A DNA stretch of 64,000 nucleotides from Kurthia senegalensis (GCF_000285595.1 NZ_HE611066.1:321658-385657), one strand, 5' to 3'. Positions 48,314-57,943 are shown, numbered from the stretch's first letter. The notes: a model not told the origin generated them from the letters alone. Made by a program: numbers and translations.

Positions 48314-49163
48314 AATTAGAAGTTAAAAATGGAAACTTCCATTATTCGAAACGTCGTCAACAATTACCTAATTTATATGCTGAAAACGTGAACTTTATTT
48401 TACAACCAGGCGAAATCTTATCTATTTTAGGTCCAAATGGTGCTGGTAAAACGACGATGTTAAAATGTATTACCGGTTTACTAAATTGGACAGAAGGTGA
48501 AACGTACATTGACGATCAACCGTTGACAAAGCTGCATAAGAAAGAGCTTTGGAAACGAGTTGGCTATGTACCACAAGCACATAAAATGACATTCGGCTAT
48601 TCATTAGAAGAATTAGTCATCATGGGACGTGCGCCATACATTAGTACACTTTCACAACCTTCGAAAAAAGATAAACTAGCAGCTCTTGAAGCACTCGATC
48701 TTGTCGGCATTAAACATTTAGCACAGAAATCATGCAATGAAGTGAGTGGTGGGGAACTACAACTTGCACTTATTGCACGTACGCTCGTAGCGGACCCAGA
48801 AGTATTAATTTTAGATGAACCGGAATCACATTTGGACATTCAAAAACAAATTGTCATTCTGAAAACGATTCGCCGTCTATCAAAAGAAAAAGGGATTTCT
48901 TGCATTATTAATACACATTATCCGAACCACGCTTTTTACTTAGCTGACCACGTATTGATGACAGGGAAAGAAAAAGGACTCGTATTCGGTCAAACGGCTG
49001 ATGTAATGACAGAAGCTCGTATGAAGCAATTTTTCGGTATTGAATTGAAAAAATTATTTTTGAAGAAGATGATTTATTGTTAGAAACGATGATTCCGCGT
49101 GATTTAGGAATAAAGAGAGAGATTAGCTCTTGTCAGTTCAATTCTTTTGAAGAAGAAAAATAA
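48310..49163 (+). pseudogene. FecE-type iron ABC ATPase, frameshift near the C-terminus
   Basis: Start ATG 48310 after GGGAGG, overlapping the permease stop. Walker A GPNGAGKTTML, signature NEVSGGELQLALIARTL, Walker B VLILDEPESHLD. The frame breaks in T5 at 49067-49071 after GIELKKLF and ends at 49083. One extra T continues FEEDDLLLETMIPRDLGI to a stop at 49161-49163, about 285 residues. All ATPase motifs precede the break, so the protein should work either way. Confidence 0.88.
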
Positions 49164-49171
49164 TATAAAAA

Positions 49172-49490
49172 AGCTGGAACATACGTAAAAGTATTAACCT
49201 TTCATAGAGAAGGGGATGTTGAATTTGACATCTCTTTCTCTATTTTTATGTGCAAATTAGGATTCCTGCACGGCATATTTTTTAGTTTGTTGCCATGAGT
49301 GCGAAGTCTATTTCATTTGTCGCTTTCGACGAGAGGGTGGATAGGAACGGCACGATCATCTTTTTAGGTTATTTAGTGGCAATAGGAGTTGATTCATCTT
49401 ATATTTTCTGAACATAAGAAATTTTTGATAGAAGTCTATAAAGTTTTTTCGTTTCGGCTGCGACGTTTGCGAAAATAGCACGAGCGGAAT
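49172..49490 (+). repeat. Dispersed ~300-bp repeat, copy A (includes terminator-type repeat, copy 3)
   Basis: Starts just after the ATPase stop. The terminator hairpin is at 49206-49241 (AGAGAAGGGG / CTCTTTCTCT-type arms, core GTTGAATTTGAC, T5 after). The rest matches the complement of 56133-56400 through shared words CATGAGTGCGAAGTC, AATAGGAGTTGATTC, GAAGTCTATA and CACGAGCG. No transposase or terminal inverted repeat is visible. Confidence 0.8.
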
Positions 49491-49548
49491 GCGTGCTCTC
49501 GCGAAAAAACGAGATGAAGTTGTGCTCGTGAAAAGCGTCAGCTGAAAC
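49451..49548. other. Long imperfect inverted repeat
   Basis: GTTTCGGCTG pairs with CAGCTGAAAC (one G-T). Further in, CACGAGC (49479-49485) pairs with GCTCGTG (49524-49530). A roughly 98-nt structured element overlapping the far end of repeat copy A. Confidence 0.5.
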
Positions 49549-49573
49549 AGAGAATAACGTTTGTCCAGCAGAC

Positions 49574-49616
49574 AAAAAACCATTCACGATTTTATTCCAA
49601 TCATGAATGGTTTTTC
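49574..49616. terminator. Hairpin with T tract before the dpp promoter region
   Basis: AAAACCATTCA/TGAATGGTTTT stem around a 16-nt loop, T5 after. With the repeats, it occupies the 750-bp space between the iron and dipeptide operons. From here to 49900 the sequence is AT-rich and must hold the dpp promoter. Confidence 0.7.
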
Positions 49617-49919
49617 TTATTGACGAGTTTTTGTCTCAGTCGTTTTTTTACGTTCGAAAGAAAAAAGTTCAACGATAGAATAATTTTTTCGATATTATTT
49701 AACGAAAGTTTTAAGCTAGTTAACGTACGTATATAACTATAAAATTGATTGAATTGTAAAAATAAATAGAATATTTCGAAAAAAATAAATAGCTTTTTTT
49801 GGTATTTTACTATAAAATGTTAAAAAATAGCTTAATTCAATTTTAATTAGAAAAAACGATACATAAAACAGTGTATAAAATTAGTTAAGCGAGCATTATG
49901 AGGGGAGGCTGGTTCGTTA

Positions 49920-50906
49920 GTGAAAGAACTTTTAAAAGTTAATCAGCTAGAAACGACATTTTTTACGGATGATGGACCTGTTCCAGCAGTAGATACTATT
50001 TCTTTTAGTTTGTATGAAGGCGAAATTTTAGGCGTTGTTGGAGAATCTGGCTGTGGGAAGAGTGTAACGTCTTTATCTATTATGGGACTGATTCCTTCAC
50101 CACCTGGAAAAATTACAAATGGCGAAATTTTGTATAAAGATAAAGATTTAACGAAATTATCACAAAAAGAAATGCGAGCGATTCGAGGAAATGATATTGC
50201 GATGATTTTCCAAGAGCCGATGACGTCTTTAAATCCACTGTTTACGATTGGAAATCAATTAACAGAAGCGATTTCTATTCACCATAAAAAATGGTCGAAA
50301 AAGCAAACGAAAGAACGTGCGACCGAGATTATGAAATTAGTTGGTTTACCGCGTGCAGAGGAATTGTTTAAAGAATACCCTCACCAACTGTCTGGTGGAA
50401 TGCGCCAACGGGTGATGATTGCGATGGCACTCGTATGTGATCCGAATATTTTAATTGCAGATGAGCCGACAACAGCACTTGATGTGACGATTCAAGCCCA
50501 AATTTTAGCGTTGATGAAAGATTTAAACAAACGCTTAAATACAGCGGTTATGCTCATTACGCATGATTTAGGTGTCGTGGCAGAAACGTGTGAGCGCGTT
50601 GTCGTGATGTATGGCGGTAAAATTGTTGAGCAAGGATATGTGAATGAAATTTTCAAAAATCCGCAGCATCCGTACACGAAAGGCTTAATCCAATCTATTC
50701 CGGATATGCGTTTTAAAAAGGAGCGTTTGTATGCGATTCCGGGAAGTGTACCGAAGCCGGGCTCAGTGAAAGTCGGGTGTCGTTTTGCGGAGCGATGTGA
50801 ATTTGCGTTCGATCGTTGCCGTACAGAAGAACCAGAACTGTATCAAATTAAAGAAGCACATACAGCGAGATGTTTTTTAACGGAGGAGTTGGTCGTACAT
50901 GAGTGA
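49920..50906 (+). CDS. dppD: Dipeptide ABC transporter ATPase DppD
   Basis: 328 residues. Walker [16 protein letters not shown]-loop [12 protein letters not shown], signature [15 protein letters not shown], Walker [14 protein letters not shown]. The C-terminal Cys motif [14 protein letters not shown] is the iron-sulfur-type oligopeptide_HPY tail. GTG start after GAGGGGAGG. Overlaps the next gene by 8 bp. Confidence 0.93.
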   Translation: MKELLKVNQLETTFFTDDGPVPAVDTISFSLYEGEILGVVGESGCGKSVTSLSIMGLIPSPPGKITNGEILYKDKDLTKLSQKEMRAIRGNDIAMIFQEPMTSLNPLFTIGNQLTEAISIHHKKWSKKQTKERATEIMKLVGLPRAEELFKEYPHQLSGGMRQRVMIAMALVCDPNILIADEPTTALDVTIQAQILALMKDLNKRLNTAVMLITHDLGVVAETCERVVVMYGGKIVEQGYVNEIFKNPQHPYTKGLIQSIPDMRFKKERLYAIPGSVPKPGSVKVGCRFAERCEFAFDRCRTEEPELYQIKEAHTARCFLTEELVVHE

Positions 50907-51897
50907 GCCGTTGTTAAAAGTAGAAGGTTTGAAAAAATATTTCCCCATCCAATCAGGCGTTGTTTCGAGAACGATCGGTCACGTAAAAGCAGTGGATGAT
51001 GTGTCATTCGAAGTGAATGAAGGCGAAACACTCGGGATTGTTGGAGAATCTGGTTGTGGAAAATCAACGACGGGTCGAATGTTGATGCGTTTACTAGAAC
51101 CGACGGAAGGTACGATTACGTTCAAAGGTAGAAAAATATCAGAATTATCAAACAAAGAAATGCGGGCGATGCGAAGAAATATTCAAATGGTATTTCAAGA
51201 TCCATACGCATCATTGAATCCGAGACATACGATTGGCAAAATTTTAGAAGAGCCGCTGATCGTTCACGGTATTGGGAATGCCGCTGAACGAAAGAAAAAA
51301 GTGTCGGAACTGTTGAAAATTGTCGGGTTGAGTGATTTTCATGCGAAAAGATATCCGCATCAATTTTCAGGTGGTCAACGTCAACGTGTCGGGATTGCTC
51401 GTGCGTTAATGACGAATCCCGAGTTAATTATTGCTGATGAACCGGTATCTGCGCTTGACGTATCTGTACAAGCACAAGTACTCAATTTAATGCAAGATTT
51501 GCAAAAAGAATTGAAGCTAACATACATTTTTATCGCACACGACCTCGGTGTCGTTCGACATATTAGCAATCGAGTAGCGGTAATGTATTTAGGTCATATA
51601 GTTGAAATTGCGGACAGTGAAAGCTTGTATGAAGAACCACTGCACCCGTACACACAGGCACTTCTAACGGCTGTGCCAGTACCTGATCCAGATTTCAAGC
51701 GGGAACAAGAGCTCATTCAAGGGGACATACCGAGCCCATCAAACCCGCCATCTGGGTGCACATTCCATACGAGATGTCCATTTAAAATGGATATTTGTAC
51801 GAAGGAAGTACCTGCTTATTTTGAAGCGAAAAAAGGTCATTCTGTTGCTTGTCATTTATTTAATGAAGAGCGCAATGATATAAATCCAATTAATTAG
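50899..51897 (+). CDS. dppF: Dipeptide ABC transporter ATPase DppF
   Basis: 332 residues. Walker [28 protein letters not shown], signature [15 protein letters not shown], Walker [15 protein letters not shown], and Cys tail [14 protein letters not shown]. Partner of DppD in the heterodimer that powers import. Confidence 0.93.
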   Translation: MSEPLLKVEGLKKYFPIQSGVVSRTIGHVKAVDDVSFEVNEGETLGIVGESGCGKSTTGRMLMRLLEPTEGTITFKGRKISELSNKEMRAMRRNIQMVFQDPYASLNPRHTIGKILEEPLIVHGIGNAAERKKKVSELLKIVGLSDFHAKRYPHQFSGGQRQRVGIARALMTNPELIIADEPVSALDVSVQAQVLNLMQDLQKELKLTYIFIAHDLGVVRHISNRVAVMYLGHIVEIADSESLYEEPLHPYTQALLTAVPVPDPDFKREQELIQGDIPSPSNPPSGCTFHTRCPFKMDICTKEVPAYFEAKKGHSVACHLFNEERNDINPIN

Positions 51898-51908
51898 AGG
51901 TGATGAGT

Positions 51909-53507
51909 GTGAGAAAGAAGAGTTTAATGTTAGCGGCACTTGTAATGGTGCTATCAGTTATTCTTGCAGCGTGTGGCGGCTCGAGTGACAAATCTTCAGA
52001 TTCAAGTAAAGACAGTGGTGGTGGCACGTTAATTTATGGCCGTGGTGGAGACTCTGTTTCCCTTGATCCAGCTGCTGTAACGGATGGTGAATCATTCGCA
52101 GTAACACAAAATGTATTTGAAACGTTAATTCGCTTTGCTGAAAAAGATACGACATTAGAACCAGGTTTAGCAAAAGAATGGAAAATTTCAGATGACGGTT
52201 TAACGTATACATTTACACTTCAAGAAGGTGTTAAATTCCACGATGGTACGGACTTTAATGCAGAAGCAGTCGTGAAAAACTTTGATCGCTGGTTAGACGG
52301 CGACGCAGACAAATTCCCTTACTTCCAATCAATGTTTGGTGGATTTAGAGGAGAAGACACGGCAGTTATTAAAGAAGTGAAAGCGGACGGTGATAACACG
52401 GTTGTGATTACATTAAACCAACCACAAGCACCATTCCTTAAAAACTTAGCGATGAGCCCATTCGGTATCGCATCACCGACAGCTGTTGAAAAAGAAGGCG
52501 ACAAATTCGGTGACAATCCAGTCGGTACAGGTCCATTTGAGTTCGTTTCTTGGAAACGTAATGATTCTGTGACGATTAAAAAATTCGCAGATTACTGGAA
52601 AAAAGGACTTCCAAAAGTGGATGAAGTCGTATTCAAATCAATTCCAGATAACTCTGCACGTCTAAATGCATTAAAAACAGGTGAAATTGATTTAGCGACA
52701 GGCATTAGCCCTTCAGATGCTTCATCAGTTGAAGCTGATAGCAATTTACAATTAATCGAACGTCCATCATTAAATGTCGGTTACCTTGGTATGACAGTAA
52801 CACGTAAACCATTCGATGATAAAAAAGTACGTCAAGCTGTAAACTATGCAATCGATAAAGAAGCATTAATTAGTGCTTTCTATGAAGGGAAAGCAGATGT
52901 AGCAACGAACCCAATGCCACCTGCAGTATCAGGATTCAACGAAGAAATTTCAGCATATCCATATGATCCAGAAAAAGCAAAAGAATTATTAAAAGAAGCA
53001 GGCTATGATGGCAGCAAAGCATTAGAACTATGGGCAATGCCCGTACCACGTCCGTACATGCCAGACGGTCAAAAAATTGCAGAAGCAATTCAAAAGAACT
53101 TAGAAGATGTTGGTATTAAAACGAAAATTGTCTCATATGAATGGGCTACTTATTTAGAAAAAGCAGCTAAAGGTGAAGCAGATATGTTCTTACTTGGTTG
53201 GACAGGTGATAACGGAGATGCAGATAACTTCCTTTACACACTATTAGATGAACAAAGTATCGGTAGTAACAACTACACGTACTTCAAAAATAGTGAAACG
53301 CATAAACTATTATTAGAAGCACAAAAAGAAACGGATGAAGACAAACGTAACGAATTGTACAAAAAAGCACAAGAAATCTTCCATGACGAAGCTCCTTGGG
53401 TACCACTTGCTTACTCGACACCGCTTCTAGCTGGTAAGAGCACAATCAAAAACTTCTATCCTCATCCAACAGGATCAGACATTTTTGATACGATTGAAAT
53501 TAAATAA
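51909..53507 (+). CDS. dppA: Dipeptide-binding lipoprotein DppA
   Basis: 532 residues, SBP_bac_5 family. Start set at GTG 51909, 6 nt after AGAGGTG, giving MRKKSLMLAALVMVL; the lipobox VILAACGG is near residue 22. Family hallmarks: GLTYTFTLQEGVKFHDGTDF, NPVGTGPFEF, LGWTGDNGDADNFLYTLLD (the last close to DppA of enterobacteria). It captures dipeptides, and possibly haem in relatives, outside the membrane. Highly expressed, to judge from an attenuator-like hairpin that follows it. Confidence 0.92.
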   Translation: MRKKSLMLAALVMVLSVILAACGGSSDKSSDSSKDSGGGTLIYGRGGDSVSLDPAAVTDGESFAVTQNVFETLIRFAEKDTTLEPGLAKEWKISDDGLTYTFTLQEGVKFHDGTDFNAEAVVKNFDRWLDGDADKFPYFQSMFGGFRGEDTAVIKEVKADGDNTVVITLNQPQAPFLKNLAMSPFGIASPTAVEKEGDKFGDNPVGTGPFEFVSWKRNDSVTIKKFADYWKKGLPKVDEVVFKSIPDNSARLNALKTGEIDLATGISPSDASSVEADSNLQLIERPSLNVGYLGMTVTRKPFDDKKVRQAVNYAIDKEALISAFYEGKADVATNPMPPAVSGFNEEISAYPYDPEKAKELLKEAGYDGSKALELWAMPVPRPYMPDGQKIAEAIQKNLEDVGIKTKIVSYEWATYLEKAAKGEADMFLLGWTGDNGDADNFLYTLLDEQSIGSNNYTYFKNSETHKLLLEAQKETDEDKRNELYKKAQEIFHDEAPWVPLAYSTPLLAGKSTIKNFYPHPTGSDIFDTIEIK

Positions 53508-53515
53508 CCATTAAA

Positions 53516-53589
53516 GGTGTCCCTAGGCAATCTTCCGAAACAAAATCGTTGTAGATTTTATTGATGGGAAATCGCTGGGGGCATTTTTT
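53516..53589 (+). terminator. Possible attenuator between dppA and dppB
   Basis: GTCCCTAG near 53518 can pair imperfectly with CTGGGGGC near 53575, with GCAATCTTCC facing GGGAAATCGC; T6 follows. It would let extra dppA message form relative to the permeases. Confidence 0.45.
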
Positions 53590-53607
53590 CAGATTGAGGT
53601 GAAGGCA

Positions 53608-54612
53608 ATGTTAAATTATGTAGGAAGACGTTTATTACAACTCATTCCTGTATTACTCGGTATGACTGTGATCGTCTTTTTCATTATCCGAGCAATTCCT
53701 GGAGACCCGGCACAAGTTATTTTAGGACAACAAGCAACGGAAGCAGCGGTAAAAGCATTGCGCGAAAGTTTAGGCTTAGATAATCCTTGGTACGTGCAGT
53801 ATTTTCATTATTTAGGTGATTTATTAAGAGGCGATTTAGGTACGTCGATGCGTACGAAAACAGCTATTTCAGAAGAGATTTGGCCCTATTTAGCTGCGAC
53901 GATTGAGCTATCGTTTTTTGCGATGCTGTTAGCAATCATTATCGGTGTGAATGCCGGGATCATTTCAGCGTGGTTCCAAAATTCATGGTTTGATTACACA
54001 GCAACCGTTCTTGCGTTAATCGGTGTATCAATGCCAATTTTCTGGTTAGGTTTAATGCTGCAGTGGGGATTGGCAATCAATTTAGACTGGTTGCCAACGT
54101 CTGGTCGTGAAGATGCGCGTAATCCGGTTACCCCTATCACACACTTGTACTTAATTGATACGCTCATTCAAGGTCGATTTGATCAATTCATTGTCGTCTT
54201 GAAGCATTTAATTATGCCAGCCTTTGCACTTGCGACCATTCCGATGGCGATTATTGCAAGAATGACGCGTTCAAGCATGTTAGAAGTGATGCGCTCAGAC
54301 TTTATTCGTACAGCAAAAGCGAAAGGGCAAGTGACGTTTATCGTCGTGTACAAACACGCATTGAAAAATGCAATCATCCCTGTGTTAACAGTAATCGGTC
54401 TTCAAACAGGCTTATTACTCGGTGGGGCTATTTTAACTGAAACAATCTTCAGTTGGCCAGGCGTCGGTCGTTACATATACGATGCAATTGGATTCCGAGA
54501 TTATCCGGTTATTCAAGCGGGCATTTTAATTATCGCGTTCTTATTCATTATAATTAATTTAATCGTCGACATTTTATATAGCCTTGTCGATAAGCGAATT
54601 AAATACAACTAA
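53608..54612 (+). CDS. dppB: Dipeptide ABC permease DppB
   Basis: 334 residues, six helices. Start ATG 53608 after GAGGTG. Conserved N-terminal RRLLQLIPVLLGMTVIVFF, IPGDPA, and the EAA loop FIRTAKAKGQ...ALKNAIIPVLT. Forms the channel with DppC. Confidence 0.93.
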   Translation: MLNYVGRRLLQLIPVLLGMTVIVFFIIRAIPGDPAQVILGQQATEAAVKALRESLGLDNPWYVQYFHYLGDLLRGDLGTSMRTKTAISEEIWPYLAATIELSFFAMLLAIIIGVNAGIISAWFQNSWFDYTATVLALIGVSMPIFWLGLMLQWGLAINLDWLPTSGREDARNPVTPITHLYLIDTLIQGRFDQFIVVLKHLIMPAFALATIPMAIIARMTRSSMLEVMRSDFIRTAKAKGQVTFIVVYKHALKNAIIPVLTVIGLQTGLLLGGAILTETIFSWPGVGRYIYDAIGFRDYPVIQAGILIIAFLFIIINLIVDILYSLVDKRIKYN

Positions 54613-54627
54613 CGGAGGAGGCAACTT

Positions 54628-55509
54628 ATGACAACACAACAAACGATATCTGAAAAGGAACCGCGTGAAGCGGGTCCTTGGAAAGACGCTTGGCGTAGTT
54701 TTAAAAAGAGTAAAGTTTCCCTCGTTGGTGCAGGAATCGTCATCGTATTTGTAATTTTGGCGATATTCGCTCCTTGGATTGCACCGCAAGGGATTAATGA
54801 ACAAAATTTATCAGAGCGCTTGCAAGCACCATCTTCTGCCCATTGGTTTGGGACGGATGATTTCGGTCGTGATATTTTCTCACGTGTATTATACGGAGCG
54901 AGAATTTCACTTTGGGTCGGTTTCTTCTCAGTTATTGGTTCGATTTTAATCGGGAGCTTACTCGGTATTTTAGCGGGCTATTACGGTAAATGGGTCGATA
55001 CGATTATTTCACGTTTCTTCGATATTATGTTAGCATTCCCAAGTATTTTATTAGCGATTTCAATCGTAGCAGTACTCGGACCATCTTTACAAAATGCGTT
55101 AATTGCGATTGCAATCGTTAACATTCCAAACTTTGGGCGACTGATTCGTTCTAAAGTATTGAGCATTAAACAAGAAGAGTACATTACCGCAGCGAAGGCA
55201 ATCGGTATGGCAGATACGCGTATTTTATTTAAGCATATTTTGCCGAATTCAATGGCTCCGGTAATCGTACAAGGGACGCTTGCGATTGCGACGGCAATTA
55301 TTGAAGCGGCTGCACTCGGCTTTTTAGGACTCGGTGCTCAAGCACCAACTCCTGAATGGGGTAAAATGTTAGCGGATGCCCGTGTTTACTTAGTAAATGC
55401 ACCTTGGACGATGATTTTCCCAGGGGTTGCGATTATGTTAACGGTACTTGGCTTTAACTTAATGGGGGATGGATTGCGTGATGCACTCGATCCGAAGATG
55501 AAAAACTAA
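54628..55509 (+). CDS. dppC: Dipeptide ABC permease DppC
   Basis: 293 residues. N-terminal cytoplasmic segment, six helices, GTDDFGRDIFSRVLYGARIS and the EAA loop YITAAKAIGMADTRILFKHI. ATG follows GGAGGAGG. Ends ALDPKMKN, typical of the family. Last gene of the operon. Confidence 0.93.
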   Translation: MTTQQTISEKEPREAGPWKDAWRSFKKSKVSLVGAGIVIVFVILAIFAPWIAPQGINEQNLSERLQAPSSAHWFGTDDFGRDIFSRVLYGARISLWVGFFSVIGSILIGSLLGILAGYYGKWVDTIISRFFDIMLAFPSILLAISIVAVLGPSLQNALIAIAIVNIPNFGRLIRSKVLSIKQEEYITAAKAIGMADTRILFKHILPNSMAPVIVQGTLAIATAIIEAAALGFLGLGAQAPTPEWGKMLADARVYLVNAPWTMIFPGVAIMLTVLGFNLMGDGLRDALDPKMKN

Positions 55510-55522
55510 ACGAATAGTCAAT

Positions 55523-55567
55523 AAAGCGATGGATTTCGGTCTTAACGAACGAAATCCATCGCTTTTT
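55523..55567 (+). terminator. dpp operon terminator
   Basis: AAAGCGATGGATTTCG/CGAAATCCATCGCTTT perfect stem, T5 after. Confidence 0.93.
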
Positions 55568-55598
55568 CGTATGAAAAAAATATTTGTAGTTTGTATGT

Positions 55599-55760
55599 TT
55601 ACGTTTTTAGTAAATAAACGAGTACGATGACAGTTGAGAGTGTACCACCATACAATAAAAGATTCATTTGATTTGGACTAATCGTTTGCGGAGACTTCAT
55701 CCAATTAAGCGAATAAAAAATCCAAATGACAACAGAAACAATCGCAAAAAACACGCCCAT
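55599..55760 (-). CDS. Small membrane protein, 53 aa
   Basis: ATG 55760 follows a strong AGGGGGG site. Two hydrophobic helices (MGVFFAIVSVVIWIFYSLNW and LSTVIVLVYLLKT) flank a short polar loop. Length and layout fit small Bacillales membrane proteins of unknown role. A 150-bp gap upstream leaves room for a promoter. Confidence 0.65.
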   Translation of the reverse strand: MGVFFAIVSVVIWIFYSLNWMKSPQTISPNQMNLLLYGGTLSTVIVLVYLLKT

Positions 55761-55913
55761 TTTTTAAAATCCCCCCTGTACTTCATCATCTATAGTACGT
55801 TGATTTTACATTAGTATAGCACGTTGCAAAGGCTTTTGTACGGGGAAATGTGAGGGGGAAGAGAAAAAAATAGGCGAACAAAATATTCTTCGTATATGCT
55901 ACGGATAGAAGAA

Positions 55914-55948
55914 CAAAAAAGTAGTTATTAACATCATAACTACTTTTC
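55914..55948 (-). terminator. Terminator after the DinB remnant
   Basis: AAAAGTAGTTAT/ATAACTACTTTT stem, T run on the minus strand. Confidence 0.85.
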
Positions 55949-55966
55949 GTATCCGAGTCTTTTTAC

Positions 55967-56140
55967 TTAATCTTCATTTGGTACAGAATCAAATTGAACC
56001 ATATTAATATTGTTCGGCGTGTGCCCCATTAAATGCAACATCGCTGTAAGTTGTCCTTTATGGTGAAACTCGTGCGTGAATGCATGGAATAATAAATGAT
56101 GAGGTGTTTTTTTGTGAAGACGCGAAAAAATGGATATTTC
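55967..56140 (-). pseudogene. DinB family protein, 3' remnant
   Basis: The frame ends in LLFHAFTHEFHHKGQLTAML and then HLMGHTPNNINMVQFDSVPNED, the metal-binding last helix of DinB/YfiT proteins (H-x3-H arrangement). It can be followed upstream only to about 56130, where repeat copy B begins; the first two-thirds of the gene are missing. Its own terminator remains. Confidence 0.7.
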
Positions 56141-56465
56141 GCTCGTACTGTTCCCGCAGAAGTCGCGGCCGCTACTCTTAACAATTTTTATATACTTCTA
56201 TCAAAATTCCTTATGTACAAAAATTCTAAAATGAATCGACTCCTATTGCCACTAGATTTAGAAGTAAAATCAACAAGACGATTGTGTCTTTCATATCCAA
56301 CATCTTGTTGAAAGTGAAAAATGAAATGGACTTCGCACTCATGGCAACAAATTTTAAAATATACAACACAGAAACCATCAATCCTCATTTGCACACGAAA
56401 ATAGAGAAGGAGATGTCAAATTCGACATCTCCTTCTCTATTAAAGGCTGCAATTTTTACTTATGG
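56133..56465 (-). repeat. Dispersed ~300-bp repeat, copy B (includes terminator-type repeat, copy 4)
   Basis: Reverse-complement partner of 49172-49490. The terminator hairpin at 56403-56438 has perfect arms AGAGAAGGAGAT/ATCTCCTTCTCT round GTCGAATTTGAC. Orientation follows the MFS gene on the minus strand, which ends at 56481. The far end meets the truncated DinB gene. Confidence 0.8.
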
Positions 56466-56480
56466 ACGAGCTTCTTTTGC

Positions 56481-57672
56481 TTAAGTCTCGTCCGAAAAAC
56501 GATGTCTTCGTATGAAAAAGTAACTGGCTGAGAGGAGAAGGAGTGTACCCGCTCCGATGAAAATCCAATGAACGGAAAATAATTCTGCCAATGCGCCAGC
56601 AAGTAAGGACGCAAAGCCTAGTAACATAGAAGTTAAGACGCTTTGAGCGCTGTACACTTTTACGAGTGTATCGTCCGACGCTTTTATTTGTAACCACGTC
56701 TGGAGTAAAATACTTTTTAATTGTTCAAAAACGCCGAAGGAAAAACTGAGCACTAAAGTAATCCAAGAAATCGTATTGTATCCGAGTGCAAGCATCGTTA
56801 GCGCAACGCCGAGTGATGAGAAGAGGACGATGTGCCGTAAATTTTTTTGAAAGATTTTTTCAAATTGTGTGCAAAGTAGTCCACCTATGAGTAGCCCGAC
56901 AAAAAAATGTCGTATTCATATACCCCCACCACGCTTCGGATTCATGTAACACGTCAGCAACGAAAATATACATAATTGCCGCAACCCAAACGACATTTGC
57001 GAGGGCTTCTAAAATGAGCATCACTTGAATCGAACGAAAAGAAGGCGTATGCCAAATGAGTAAGAACCCTTCTACTAGTTCTTGTTTTTTCGACCGTTCA
57101 TCCGTTTTTTCAAAAGGTGTATGATCGACGATTTGTATTAAACAGAAAGAAGATAAGACGAATAAAATGAACGTTAGAATGATGATCGCTTCTCCACTTG
57201 AGAGTGCTACGATGATGCCACCGACTGCCCAAGCACCTAAACTCGTCATTTCGTTTACGACGGATAAAATACTATTCGCTCGTAATAAATAGGTAGAGTC
57301 GACAATTCGTGGAATCAATGCGGCACTAGCGGGCTGTGCGACACCGTCTAACAAAGCAATGATAAAAATAAACACGAAAATAAATGCAAATGGTAACGAT
57401 AAAAATGCACCAGCAACTAATAAACTAAGAAGAATTGTTTTCATGAATTGCGTGCTCGTTAAAACGCGTAATAAGCGAAAGCGATTAAAGACGAATGGTG
57501 ATAAACTACCGCTGATCATACGTCCCATCGTATTTAAAAATGGTAATAAGGCGAGTAAAAAAGCAGAATGTCCTTCGCGATACAAAATAGTAACTAATCC
57601 TACAATATAAAAAACATCGCCTAAATTGGCTAAAACTTGACTAATCCATAAAAAATGAAACGATTTTTTCAT
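56481..57672 (-). pseudogene. MFS transporter, single frameshift
   Basis: Start ATG 57672 after AAAGGG. About 397 residues when joined, 11-12 helices, of the MFS_3/enterobactin-exporter-like or macrolide-efflux-like group (SFHFLWISQVLANLGDVFYI start; LLDGVAQPASAALIPRIV). The frame breaks in the T7 run (56901-56907) after YMNTTFF; removing one T continues VGLLIGGLLCTQFEKIFQ. Substrate unknown. Probably intact in the organism. Confidence 0.8.
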
Positions 57673-57943
57673 CTTCACTACCCTTTCTTATTTAAAAAAT
57701 ATAAGAGAATAGGTAATGTTACAATCGAATCCCTCCAATGCGATAGATGAACAGTAAGTAAAAATGAAATAGTTAATTAAAAAATAAATTGATAGTTATA
57801 TGCATGGGTAGGAAGATGAAAGATAGTACTAGTATAGCAAAAAGAATGAATTTTTAGAATATGAAATGTATAGAGCGCTTTTAGGCATGATACAATGAAA
57901 GGAAAGAGTAGTCGATAACATTTTAAAGGAAGGGGATTTCACT

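Noticed and set aside
49356-49587. Two overlapping minus-strand frames inside repeat copy A
   Set aside because: The matching region of copy B does not keep the same frame, so coding is unlikely.
56096-56311. 71-codon plus-strand frame in repeat copy B
   Set aside because: Antisense to the DinB remnant and repeat; not conserved in frame with copy A.
49172-56465. Composite transposon around the dpp operon
   Set aside because: No transposase, terminal inverted repeats or target duplications; the paired repeats alone do not support it.
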